Shown: piece by piece, positions 53,801 to 64,000 of the stretch
How the letters are laid out: every line of letters starts with the position of its first letter
Numbering within the stretch: position 1 is the stretch's first letter
Source of the DNA: Sophora flavescens
Lineage: Eukaryota > Streptophyta > Magnoliopsida > Fabales > Fabaceae
Assembly (NCBI GenBank): GCA_030762895.1
Contig: CM061064.1
Coordinates: forward strand, 238,288,086-238,352,085
Length of the DNA stretch: 64,000 nt
Direction of reading: 5' to 3'
Made by a program: the position numbers and the translations under genes
The notes under the pieces: generated by a model
What the model saw: only the letters and a program-made list of their open reading frames with translations
The model's database searches: none
What the model was told of the DNA's origin: nothing

Positions 53801-54485
53801 TGAATGTTCTTGGAGTTCTTAAGGCAAGTTAATGAACTTTGAATGAAATGGCATGAAAGATGGAAATGAAACTTGCTTAAGTGAATATGACGAGTTGGAG
53901 CCGTGGGTTTTGGGTTGATTTGGTCAAAATTCTCAATGGAATGGCTTGTAATTTTCATGAAGAGCCGAGGGTAAAATGGTCATTTCCAGGTAAAATATTC
54001 CTTTGTCTTAAATGTGCCATTATGACATTATGACGTGGATAAGCTCATCATAAATGCTTGTCACATCGGTCAAATCCATCACCTCAGCCCCGTTGCCGAC
54101 TCCTTGGTTCATCTTACGTAGGTTTTTCCTAGAGATATCTCGACCTATTCACCCGCAACAAATATAATATTTTAATTTTTACGCTAAATTTTTCAAAACT
54201 TCCAGTATCGTAGTAAATACGATAAAAACATTTTCATATCATTCACGAGTTAAAATTAGGTCTTCTGAGCAGTAAACTTTTACTGTCAGTGAAAACACAG
54301 AAAACGACAGAACGGTTTCCGTCTAAATTTTCAACAAAAAACTTTCTCGTAACCTTATGAAAATTAATATAACATGGAAATGACCTTGGTTTATCCAAAA
54401 TCATTTTCTAAGTCTCGGATAATATATATATATTTATATATATTTATTACCGATATTACGAAGCAGCGAAAATCGGGGTGTTACA

Positions 54486-56221
54486 ATCTTGGCCCCCCTC
54501 CCATAAGATTCCTGACTCCGCCCCTGTTTTCACGCATATTAAAACAATTGGTCTATATATTAATAAGTTAAAAGGCCATAGGGAAAATAGATACCCAATT
54601 AATATAAACCAATTTATAATGTTTTTTCCAAAGATTATTAATATATATTATTCACATAAAGGATAATTAAGCCATTACCAAAAGTCAAAATAATAATAAT
54701 AATAAGCAACTACCAATTTCATAGAAGGATAAATAAGCCATTATTACCAATTGGTATTACCATATTACACTCCTATATGTATGTAAAACAAGAGGTATGA
54801 AAATAGGGGGAGGCCATGGCCTACAATGGTCTCCCCCTCCCTTCGCCCCCGATTGAGTTAATGTACACAGTATTTGCTATTTAAAATAGAATAATAAAAC
54901 GTCATATTATTTTGTGTATACATTCTTCTATGCCACATTTGAAAACTTTGTATTGTGAATTTGATTGCATAAATTCGAAAATCATATCATATTTTACAAA
55001 TCCAATTCAAAAATCTAAAAAATGAAAGGTGTTTACTATTTATTTTTTCTTTTTATTGTGATATTACTAATTCATAAGATGGAATAGTGTAAATACAGTA
55101 TATTTTTTTTTGACAAAATAAATACACTACAGTTAATATTTATTAACGCTAATAGTTGTTATAAAATAGTCTTCAACTTCCAACTGAATAAAAATAAATT
55201 TATTATTCTATTGTAACTACTGAAAAACATTTGGATTTAGTTAGGGGAGTGCTATATTGACCCCACTTCAAAGAATTATAAATAAAAAAAAAACTTAAAA
55301 GCAAAATAACTTGTAGACATACTTTCATTAAGTTAACATGTCAACTGTCAAGTACTTTGAAACTCATGCTACAGTATATTCAAAACCTTCATTTGGATAA
55401 CAAACAAGCAAGCTGGAAATTAATTTGGGTGATCAAGTTCACAGACATAAACACACACACAAAACTAAATACCAATACAGTAATAGTATACCAATAAAAT
55501 ACATAACAAAAAGAATGCTCCATGCATATCCCATTAGTTGATCTTTATCTTCACATGAAATATTTGCAAACAAAATAGACAGAAAGATTTCACAAACTTA
55601 AAAAGAACATACGAATAACAATTCTCTGCAAATATGTTAACAATGAGTTTATTCTCTAAATATATTAACAATTTTTTTTTAGGTTTAATTATTGAGTTGG
55701 TCCCTGAATTATTTGGGAATTTTCATTTAGGTTCCTAAACTAATTTTTTTTTCTAATTAGGTCCCTAAACTTAAAAAATTAATTCAAAGGGTCCCAGAAC
55801 TAAAAGGTTTCTAATTGAGTCCTTGAACTTATATAAAATTTTCAATTATGTCCCTAAAGTAAAAATGTGACTATAAAAAATAAAAATATAATAAAACGAT
55901 AGATGATAAAATTTAGAAGAAAAAAAAAATTGTTTGACATAATAATAAAATGATAAAAGTTGAATAAGAGAGAAAAAAATCACTATTTAAAATAGTATTA
56001 ATAAAATATAGAAAAACATAGTGAGAAAATTGTGTTAGAAAATTCATGTTCTATAACAAAATATTAAGAGATTAAACTAATAAACCTCAATTAAAAAATA
56101 TACATTTTTTAAATAGTAACATATTATTAAAGTATGATTTTGGAAAAAATATCTCAAATAAAAATAAAATACTAAAAGATTTTTTTTGACAAAATAAAAT
56201 ACTAAAAGATGAAACTTAGTA
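54486..56221. other. AT-rich spacer with hAT-like remnant end
   Basis: No gene. At 54491-54526 the sequence GGCCCCCCTCC then TCCTGACTCCGCCCCTG looks like the end of a plant hAT element (terminal CAGGGGCGGAGTCAGG reversed), cut by the solo LTR insertion. A similar CCCCCTCCCTTCGCCCC lies at 54832. Several diverged GTCCCTAAACT-type units repeat at 55690-55855. Confidence 0.45.
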
Positions 56222-56955
56222 TGTAACACCCCGATTTTTATGTCAGTATAGGAACGATTACTAGACAATACTATTATGTTATTTTCTCTATGAGTATTTG
56301 TTTAGGAAAAAAAATTTATTTGTAATAATGAGATTGGAAGAAAATTATTGTTATATTTTTATTCTATTTAATTTTAGAGTTAAAAATATTTTGGTTTGAC
56401 ATTAATCAGAGATTAATTTTGGACCGTTGATTTTCTTAGTTGATCAGTTCAACTATCAATCTTGACTCTAATTTAAATTTTGAAATTATATTTTTGTCAT
56501 ACATTATTTTTAGATCCAAAAGCCAAAAACATGTTTATTTTTAGGCTCAATATTTACCACTCATTTTGTACCTACTATTACTAATCACAAAATTCTTCCT
56601 CCTTATAACTCCCTGCCTCGTACGCGACAGAAAACCCCTTCTTCTTCTTTCTTTTTTCATTCTTTCTCTTTTTTTCTTTCTTTCTTATTCTTCCTCCCTA
56701 CTTCATCTTTCTCCTTCCTCCTCCTCCAGTTGGCGCCGCCTCCACCTGCAACCGCCGTTCAGCCGCGAGTCACCACTGCAGGGATGCCGTCCGGCCGTTG
56801 CTCGACGCGTACAGGACCGCCACGCGACTCAGCTCGCGTTCCTGCTGTTTTCTCCTCCGATCACTGCTGTATGCATCGCGAGAAGGATTTCCGCAGCCTG
56901 TCATGGTGGTTTTCCATCTCTATGTGTTGTTGAACCTTCTTTCCTTCTTCCCTTA
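56222..56955 (+). repeat. Tekay-like LTR fragment, cut by the chromovirus insertion
   Basis: It begins TGTAACACCCCGATTTTTATG and follows the LTR at 34823-37947 (reverse complement) in order, including the CT-rich stretch and a GC-rich segment at about 56730-56930. It stops at the start of the next element. The CCTTA at 56951-56955 should be the target duplication, but its partner is outside the window. The ORFs over the GC-rich part are unlikely to be genes. Confidence 0.75.
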
Positions 56956-57117
56956 TGCGACACCCTAATCTAGGGTCATCACACTATTACCCAAGAACGA
57001 AAATTAAATTATTAACGCTGGTTACTTTCTGAAAATATACTTATAAGAGACTTTTTCTTTACGAAAATAGTGCTGAAATTTTTTTCTTAACATAACATAG
57101 AACCATTGCACACATAC

Positions 57118-57218
<101 letters not shown>

Positions 57219-57435
57219 CACCTTTTTACATACATGAAACCTATAATAGGAGATAACAAAAGAGCCCTCATAAGCACAGGCTATTCTCCATCAAACAAAA
57301 CAAAGAAAATAAAGATATATACACATCGGCAACAAGTAGTTCATAACCACATTCAAAACTCATGGCTCTCTGAAGCCAGATCAAAAACTGTCAAGACTCA
57401 CTATCCCAAAGACTCTACCTAAGCTGGTCAAGCTA

Positions 57436-57951
57436 CTAAAACCCATTGGGAAGATCATGATGATCAATCCCACCTACAACTGACGAATCTGACGATGATG
57501 CCTCCACTTCCGCTACATCATCCGAAGAATCTTCATCATCAACCGCAGGAGGTTGAAACTCAGGATCGTCCTCAATGTATTCCTCCGGATCTTCCTCTCC
57601 CTCATTTAACTCCACCTCAGCAGGAGGTTCCTCAGGTCCTAATATCTGAAGAGGATGTGGTTGAGGCGGATCCATCAATCCGTGCTCTTCCAAGTACTGT
57701 AGGTAAATCCAAACTGGAGGTAGAGATTCCTCGACCGTCTCCACTACGTGAATTCTCTGCTGTGGTCCTTCCTCTATTGTTCCGATCACCTCTCTACTCG
57801 GTCCATGGTAGGTGGCGCTGAGTGCCCCAAGGTTAATCTCCCAGGAACCACCGTATTGTGCACGATCAAATATGATCGTTCGAGCCCTCGATTGCACCAA
57901 CGGTATATCCGGGTTCATCTGAATGTGTGTAAGAGTGAGAAACCAATACAT
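57436..57951 (-). CDS. 171-codon acidic ORF inside the LTR
   Basis: From ATG 57951, in the sense of the LTR. The first half is ordered-looking (IIFDRAQYGGSWEINLGALS, ETVEESLPPVWIYLQYLEEH). The second half is Pro/Glu/Asp/Ser-rich and ends with Asp-Ser-Ser-Asp tracts. I know no family for it. The matching positions of the solo LTRs at 46648-46878 and 51110-51312 share only the first few residues and are not open, so it is specific to this LTR subfamily or has decayed elsewhere. A CAG just before its second ATG could be a splice acceptor. Confidence 0.35.
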   Translation of the reverse strand: MYWFLTLTHIQMNPDIPLVQSRARTIIFDRAQYGGSWEINLGALSATYHGPSREVIGTIEEGPQQRIHVVETVEESLPPVWIYLQYLEEHGLMDPPQPHPLQILGPEEPPAEVELNEGEEDPEEYIEDDPEFQPPAVDDEDSSDDVAEVEASSSDSSVVGGIDHHDLPNGF

Positions 57952-60900
57952 GGATCTTACTCAATAACCACATACTATCCACCACATAAACACATCAACA
58001 TTTGTCAAAATATCAACATTTATAAACAAATAGTTTATCAGTGGGTTCAACACCCCAAACATCATCCATCAAAATTATGCATGACACTTCATATTCATCA
58101 TCTAATTTTCGTCCTAATCTCATGAGATATCCCAACATAATATGAGTTGATCAGACTCCATAGCCACTCTGGCTAACTTGGCCCTCTGCCAACAGGTGCG
58201 CAACCTCTTCCCATCCACATAGGCACACAAGGCCAGGCATACAAGGTGTGGCTCCACGAGGCACACTGCCAAACACATTGCTAATGTCCACAATCAGGGC
58301 ACCAATAGCAAGTAAGATGGGGGCTCCATGTCCTCACTAGGCACATGAGATAAATGCACATCGTAATTACCTTTCGCCGCTGGTAATTTATGCATTAAGC
58401 CACAAACCGTAGGCATGTCTGCCAAATGCATGTAAAACACTTTTGTTTTGTTCTTTTCTTTGTGTTCAATCTTTCTTTGCCGAAGATCAAAATGGCTTAC
58501 GACTCACATAGTTTTAAAACACTTTTAAAAATTTCATCACAGCACAGGACCTCACTGTCCGAGTGCTCAATCACGACACCTCTCGACCGGTGCACCAGTC
58601 CTAGGTTCGTGGTACTAGGAAACATCTTCAATGTTTCAACACGGTATACCTCACGTATACAATATAGGCCCTCAAAGTCCAAATGACTGAGTCCATCACA
58701 ACACAGAACATTAGTACCCCGACGTCTCGGTTACTAAGTCCAACTGTACTTTCAACACGGTTAAATCAACTTTTGATTTTCAGAAATTCTTTTCCAAGGT
58801 AGAACTTCATTATAAAATCCTTAAAAAAAATTAAAAACTTAGTTTTTCACAAACCAAGGAGTCACTTGAGGTTTAATTTCCTCAAAATATGCACTGCCGT
58901 TTCGAAAATACTTGCCGTCTACACTTTTCCAAATTTGCCGTCAAATATTATTTTTAAGGCTTTTAAGCCAAAAACTTAACTTTTTCCACTTAATTAGTTT
59001 TCTAAAATGATGATTAATTTATTTTCACCAATTAATTTCATAAAAGAATATTTTGTAATATTCTGGAATTTCTTACATAAAATTCAGCAGTGCTAAAATA
59101 TTTTCATGGTTTCGCGCTCGTTGTGACTCATAATTCCCTTTTCCAGAAATAAATTATTAAAATAATATTATTTTCCAAAACTCCTCATTTTCCTCAATAT
59201 AAAATTCCTTTGATATTATATATCAATATTTTGCCGTTAAAAACATTAAATATAATTTACGAAGCTTCTTAAAGCATTTATCCGATTAACTTAATTGTGC
59301 ATTGACCACTATGAGGCTTCTCACACATCAACCAACAGTTATATCACAGATATTTCCCAGGCAGATCATGCATCACAGTAGCATAATATAATTGCAGATA
59401 AAGAATTAATGCAATTAAAACCACACAGACACAAATAACACAACAATAAACAACATAAATAAATAAATACTAACAAACAAATAATTACAAACAACCACGG
59501 GATAGCATATTGCCATTGATTAAATCCTCCGATGTTCCCCTCTTACCTCTTGAAGACTTCTTGATGAACTTACAGATTCCTTCGGAATTTCGGTTACCTC
59601 GTAAACGTCGTACTCAACTAACCTTCAACCATTACAACCAAATAGTTACAAATCAAGAAACTAAAACATTCTAAACCCTAGTACATAGTCACGGCCTCTA
59701 GGGTTTTTGAATGACTAAAACTTCTAATCATGATTAAGTTATGGATTAATGATCCTTGATTAACCTAAATCATAGATTAGTGACTAAATAACTAAGCTTA
59801 AAACTCAAAACTTCCTAACTCTTTTATACATGGATTTGGCCTCAATAGGTTCATAGGGCTAGGGTTCTAAGTTTAATAAACCAATTTGGATTTATTAAGC
59901 ATACATACTAATAGCTTGATTAACAAGATCATTAAGGAAAACTTTGAACAAAACTTAACAAATCTAACCCACCTAGGGTTTCGGCCAACACAAAGATTTT
60001 TGAGTAAAATATTCATTTTAAGAAACTAACATGGATTAGAGTATGTAGACATACATGCCATATGGAATACATGACCATACATGACTACACAAGAACAAAA
60101 CTCTACCAACCCTAATGTGATAGATTCGGCCAAGGCTAGATTTTTAGGAAAGAAATTTTTGATTACATCATGCTCTTGGATTTAGATAATATGCATGATA
60201 TCAAGAAGATATAAAGTAGTTTCATCATCATGTGATTTTTCTAGAATTTATTATGACTTTTAAAAGTTCTAGGGTTAGAAACTTTAAAGTGATGAACAAC
60301 TATGATATAAGCCTTGAATCAAGAAACTTGCTAAAGAACATAGGCATGATTTAGAATGAAGATTTGAATTTACCTTTTGAAGATCAATGACAAAGGAAAT
60401 CCAAGAACTTCTTTCACAAACTTAGCACTAAGAGACTTATGAACTTTAGGGTTTTGGAAACAAATGGCAAAAGAAACTAAGTGAAAAGTGAGAGTATGGT
60501 ATTTATAGAGATAGTGGTGCCATCTTAGGAAGACTCTAGATGATGATGAGTTGTCTTGCTGAAGGATTCAAATGCAATTAAGTTCTAAGGACCAAGTTGC
60601 AAAGATTCCAAAAGTTGAAGGACTAGTTTGCTAATTGTCAATAAAGTGTCATGATGATGATTTTGCCACATTTAATGCAATCTTATCTTGACTTTGTTGG
60701 CTGAATTTATGTGTCAAAGATAGGTTAAGACAATTCATGAAGGTTTGAGAAAAATCAAGAAGAATATAGAAAATTGTGGAAAATTGTGGAACACTCTAGA
60801 AACATCTTGATTCATCCAACAACCATGAGGCAGACATTAATACTCACGGGATTGTGCATGGGCTGGGTTAGTTTGGGCTTGGATTCATTTTTTTGTGTGC

Positions 60901-61590
60901 CCACTTGAAAATTTAAGCATTAGGCTTAAGATAGGAAACTTATATAGTTTCAAATAGGCTTTGTGGAATCAATCCATGAACTAGAAAATTTTGGGCTTCG
61001 AAGCCACGACCATTTGAGATTGGGAACAAGGATTCTAGCCCAATCCACTTGAAAAAACTTAGAAACTAATTTAGGGACAAAAGGGTAATTTACAGAAAGT
61101 TCAGGGGCTTAAACGTAAAATTCATAAATTTTCTATTTAACCCTGAAAAACCTTCTAGACTTAAAAATATGTTTCATACCCTTGAATCATCTCAAAATCC
61201 TAAGATAAACCCTCTATCGGCTCTTAGAAACTCTAATTTCCCTTCCGTCGTCTACCCGGTTACACGTTCCGCCCGTAATACGTAAATTTTTTTTTTTCTG
61301 AAAAAAATTCTAAAAATACATAATTGTAGAAAATAAAATACTAAACTTAAGTCTTTCATTCACGAATTAAAATTAGGTCTTTTGAGCAGTATTATTATAC
61401 TGTCAATGGAATTCATGGTAGGGTTTCGCCTGACTTTCCAACCTAAATTTTAATCGTAGCTTCCTACGGTCAAGTAGGATTGAGTGGTAAACTCCGTTTA
61501 TTTAAAATAATTTTCTAAAACTCAAATAAATTTATAAACATATTTATACGTATTACTGTTATTTAAAACAGTAAAATACAGGGTGTTACA
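57952..61590. other. Rest of the Tekay LTR, no gene
   Basis: Holds the CCGAGTGCTCAATCACGA core (about 58559), the splice-donor-like GAGGTAAGAGGGG (about 59538-59550, minus) and the TATA box at 60500. Other frames are short and unsupported. Confidence 0.6.
60500..60507 (-). promoter_or_regulatory. TATA box of the Tekay 3' LTR
   Basis: TATAAATA on the minus strand, about 1.1 kb into the LTR, at the same place as 48616-48623 in the related solo LTR. Confidence 0.6.
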
Positions 61591-61613
61591 TTACTACCCC
61601 ACTAAAAACAATT
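61591..61613 (-). other. Polypurine tract of the Tekay element
   Basis: On the minus strand the sequence after GAGGACG reads AATTGTTTTTAGTGGGG then TAGTAA directly before the LTR. It primes plus-strand DNA synthesis in Tekay/Del elements. Confidence 0.8.
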
Positions 61614-61624
61614 CGTCCTCGAAA

Positions 61625-61861
61625 TTACGTACCTGTAAATAAATCAGGATATTGTAACTTCATTTTGTATTCTACTTCCCATGTTGCTTCTCCAGTCACG
61701 TCATCCCAAATAACTTTGACCAACGAGATTTGTTTACCTCTGAGCTGCTTAGTCATCTTATCCGCGATTCTCACCGGTAAAGTCTCATAAGACATGTTTT
61801 CTTTTAATTGTACTAGATCAGGTTCAATTACATGAGATGGATCAGGAATATACTTCCTCAA
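61625..61861 (-). pseudogene. Chromodomain at the integrase C-terminus
   Basis: After a linker with EPDLVQLKENMSYETLPV comes a chromodomain-like block: VRIADKMTKQLRGKQISLVK, then VIWDDVTGEATWEVEYKMK and LQYPDLF. In chromoviruses this domain is thought to steer integration by contacting modified histones. The usual Val-Lys-Val-x-Trp strand and the Glu-Ala-Thr-Trp-Glu helix start are present. One in-frame TAA at 61862-61864 separates it from the integrase. Confidence 0.9.
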
Positions 61862-61864
61862 TTG

Positions 61865-62173
61865 TTAAACATGAAATACATCATGAAGATTGGATAGAAA
61901 CGGCGGTAAAGAAATTTTATAAGCTACAGGACCTATCCGATGAAGAATTTTATATGGTCCAATGAATTTAGGAGTGAGTTTCCTGGATTTAATTACCCTA
62001 CCAACCCCAGTCGTTGGCGTGACTCTAAAAAACACATGCTCACCTTCCTCAAATTCAAGAGGTCGTCGTCTCTTGTCAGCATAACTTTTATGTCGACTCT
62101 GAGTTGTCCGCATTTTCTCTTGGATCATTTTCACCTTTTCCATCGTTTGTTGCACGATATCTGGTCCAACCAT
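61865..62173 (-). pseudogene. Integrase GPY/F module (Tekay type)
   Basis: About 100 residues: MIQEKMRTTQSRHKSYADKR, then FEEGEHVFFRVTPTTGVGR, then KLTPKFIGPYKILHRIGPVA and LHDVFHV. The FIGPYKI part is the GPY/F module that supports integrase multimerisation. A TAG at about 62186 splits it from the core where glutamine is expected. Confidence 0.9.
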
Positions 62174-62188
62174 GAAACTTGCACCATC

Positions 62189-62803
62189 CTAGTACCAACA
62201 TAAAGGCGTTCTGCACCGTCGACCATACAGCACTTCATAGGGTGCCATTCCTAGTCTCGAGTGAAAACTGTTATTGTAAGTGAATTCTATCAATGATAGA
62301 TATTCATCCCAGCTTCCAGCATTTTCCAGCACACATGCTCTCAATAAATCTTCAAGAGACTGAATAGTCCTCTCCGATTGTCCATCCGTTTGAGGATGAT
62401 ACGCAGAACTCAACCTAAGTTTCATTCCCAATAACTCTTGCAGACTTTGCCAAAATCTTGATGTAAATCTCGGATCACGATCTGAAACAATACTCAAAGG
62501 CACTCCATGTAATCTAACAATTTCATCAATGTACAAATGGGTTAATCTTTCCAATGAGTATTTCACATTAACTGGTAAAAAGTGGGCTGACTTTGTCAAT
62601 CGATCGACTATTTCCCATTTAGAGTCATACCCTTTCCGAGTCTTTGGCAAACCTGACACAAAATCCATCACAATACCATCCCATTTCCATTCTGGAATGT
62701 CTAAAGATTGTAGCATTCCTGCTGGTCTTTGATGTTCCACTTTAACCTTTTGGCAAGTTAAACATGCAGCTACAAATTCCATTACATTTTTTTTTCGTGC
62801 CAT
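62189..62803 (-). pseudogene. Integrase core (Tekay type)
   Basis: Starts in the zinc-binding region (CLTCQKVK). It then carries the catalytic residues of the D,D35E triad: WDGIVMDFVSGLP, LSIVSDRDPRFTSRFW, and HPQTDGQSERTIQSLED. Ends with MAPYEVLYGRRCRTPLCWY at a TAG. A one-base change in a T run (about 62786-62795) puts it out of frame with the upstream RNase H segment. Confidence 0.93.
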
Positions 62804-64000
62804 GCCACCAATATAATTTCTTTAAATCCTGATACATCTTAGTAGCTCCGGGATGCAAACTTAACTTACTCCTATGAGCTTCTTCAAGAATTAACTTCCT
62901 CATTTCAACATCATTTGCTACACAAATCCTTTCACCAAATCTTAAGATTCCATCATTTCCTTCTTTAAATTCCGACACAGCTCCCTGCCGCACTAATTCT
63001 CTTTCTCTTTGTAGGTACTGACCACTTTCTTGTTTCTCCTTAATTTGTTCCATCAGTCCACTTGAAATAGTAATCATACCCAAACACAATTTTCCTGAAA
63101 ACATCTTAATCGTCAATCGCATATCTCGGAATTGTTCCAACAACTGTTGCTCTTTAACCATCATTGCCGATAGATGCATTGATTTCCTACTCAACGCATC
63201 TGCTACAACATTCGCTTTTCCAGAATGATACTGTAGTTGAAAATCATAATCCTTTAGAAATTCCAACCAACGCCTCTGTCTCATGTTCAGTTCCTTCTGG
63301 TCAAACAGGTATTTCAAACTTTTATGGTCACTGAAAACATTAAAAGTCGCTCCATACAAATAATGTCTCCAGATTTTTAAAGCAAATACCACTACTGCTA
63401 GATCCAAATCATGTGTAGGATAATTCCTTTCATGAACCTTCAATTGCCTTGAAGCATATGCCACAACTTTCCGGTTTTGCATCAATACACATCCTAATCC
63501 TTGATGTGAAGCATCACAATAAACCTCAAAAGGTTCGTGGGGATCAGGTAGTATCAATACCGGTGAAGTAGTCAACCTTCGCTTTAACTCTTGAAAACTT
63601 TCTTCATATGCTTCAGTCCATACAAACGCTTGCTCCTTTCGAGTTAATTGGGTAAGAGGTCCTACTATTTTAGAAAATCCCTCAATGAATCTTCTATAGT
63701 ATCCCGCTAAACCCATAAAACTACGAATTTCTGTCACCGTCTTAGGCCTTTCCCATTGCAAAACAGTCTCAACTTTCGACGGATCAACAACAATTCCTTT
63801 ACTCGAAACTATGTGTCCTAAAAATTGAACTTGGTCTAACCAAAATTCACACTTTTCAGGTTTCGCGTAAAGTTGTTTCTCCTTTAAAATTTGGAGAACC
63901 ACACTGAGATGTTTAGCATGTTTTTCTTTACTGGGAGAATAGATTAGAATATCGTTGATGAAAACAACGACAAACTAATCTAAATAAGGACGAAAAATCC
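62742..64000 (-). pseudogene. Reverse transcriptase end, RNase H and integrase zinc finger (Tekay type)
   Basis: Near the right edge the RT catalytic box reads [12 protein letters not shown], where FIDD is expected: the first catalytic Asp has become Asn. A TAG sits just before it where glutamine is usual. The frame is then open through [38 protein letters not shown], the RNase H blocks ([56 protein letters not shown]) and the His-His of the integrase zinc finger. Beyond that the frameshift occurs. The upstream RT, protease and gag lie outside the window. Confidence 0.93.

Larger units (their letters stand above)
46448..54485 (-). repeat. Solo Tekay-like LTR, split by a second solo LTR
   Basis: On the minus strand it starts TGTAACACCCCGATTTTCG at 54485 and ends GGGTGTCACA at 46448. 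ATCTT flanks it on both sides (46443-46447 and 54486-54490). Without the inserted LTR (47517-51550) and its duplication it is about 4.0 kb. It has no internal region, so it is a solo LTR. It contains an (ATT)n tract at 52060-52121 and the GGTAAG hairpin at 52653-52669. Confidence 0.88.

Overview
The window is nuclear DNA of a flowering plant and consists almost entirely of nested transposable elements. I found no intact host gene, rRNA, tRNA or CRISPR array. The evidence for a plant is the tRNA-Asp primer-binding sites of Athila/Tat-type Ty3/gypsy elements, a Tekay-type chromovirus with a chromodomain, a Ty1/copia gag remnant, long AT-rich spacers, and hAT-, Tourist- and Helitron-like termini. 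A legume is my guess from general sequence flavour only; I cannot prove the species.

Left third, as a nest. A Tekay-like LTR (34823-37947, minus) was the target of an autonomous-type Athila element on the minus strand (5' LTR 33410-34822, gag 31931-33228, pol 2567-6588). That element was cut twice. A non-autonomous element (1-2453, minus, running off the window) sits in its 3' UTR. A 25.3-kb composite (6589-31930, target duplication TCTCT) sits exactly at its gag/pol boundary. The composite has three same-strand LTRs (6589-8158, 19198-20838, 30251-31930) around two copies of a gag-protease cassette that lacks reverse transcriptase, RNase H and most of integrase. Its first segment is also scrambled by inverted LTR pieces and a minus-strand non-autonomous element (9627-14629). 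The second gag is split by a young, complete non-autonomous element (21932-27297, duplication TTGTG).

Middle (37948-46447). This holds a terminal-inverted-repeat element with a solo Athila-type LTR inside it (39112-40540, duplication GCCAC), a decayed copia LTR plus gag start, an unassigned 200-codon reading frame, short tandem repeats, a Tourist-like MITE and a Helitron-like 3' end.

Right third. Two solo Tekay-like LTRs lie one inside the other in opposite orientation (46448-54485, duplication ATCTT; 47517-51550, duplication GGACC). An AT-rich spacer and a cut LTR fragment follow, then the 3' half of a decayed Tekay chromovirus (3' LTR 56956-61590, pol to the right edge).

How the parts relate: the non-autonomous families carry the signals needed to be copied (LTR promoter, tRNA-Asp primer site, a conserved 3' stem-loop motif, polypurine tract) but lack enzymes, so they presumably depended on autonomous Athila elements like the host element here. 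The most notable pattern is a GC-rich array of mini-hairpins directly upstream of the TATA box in several otherwise different LTR families.
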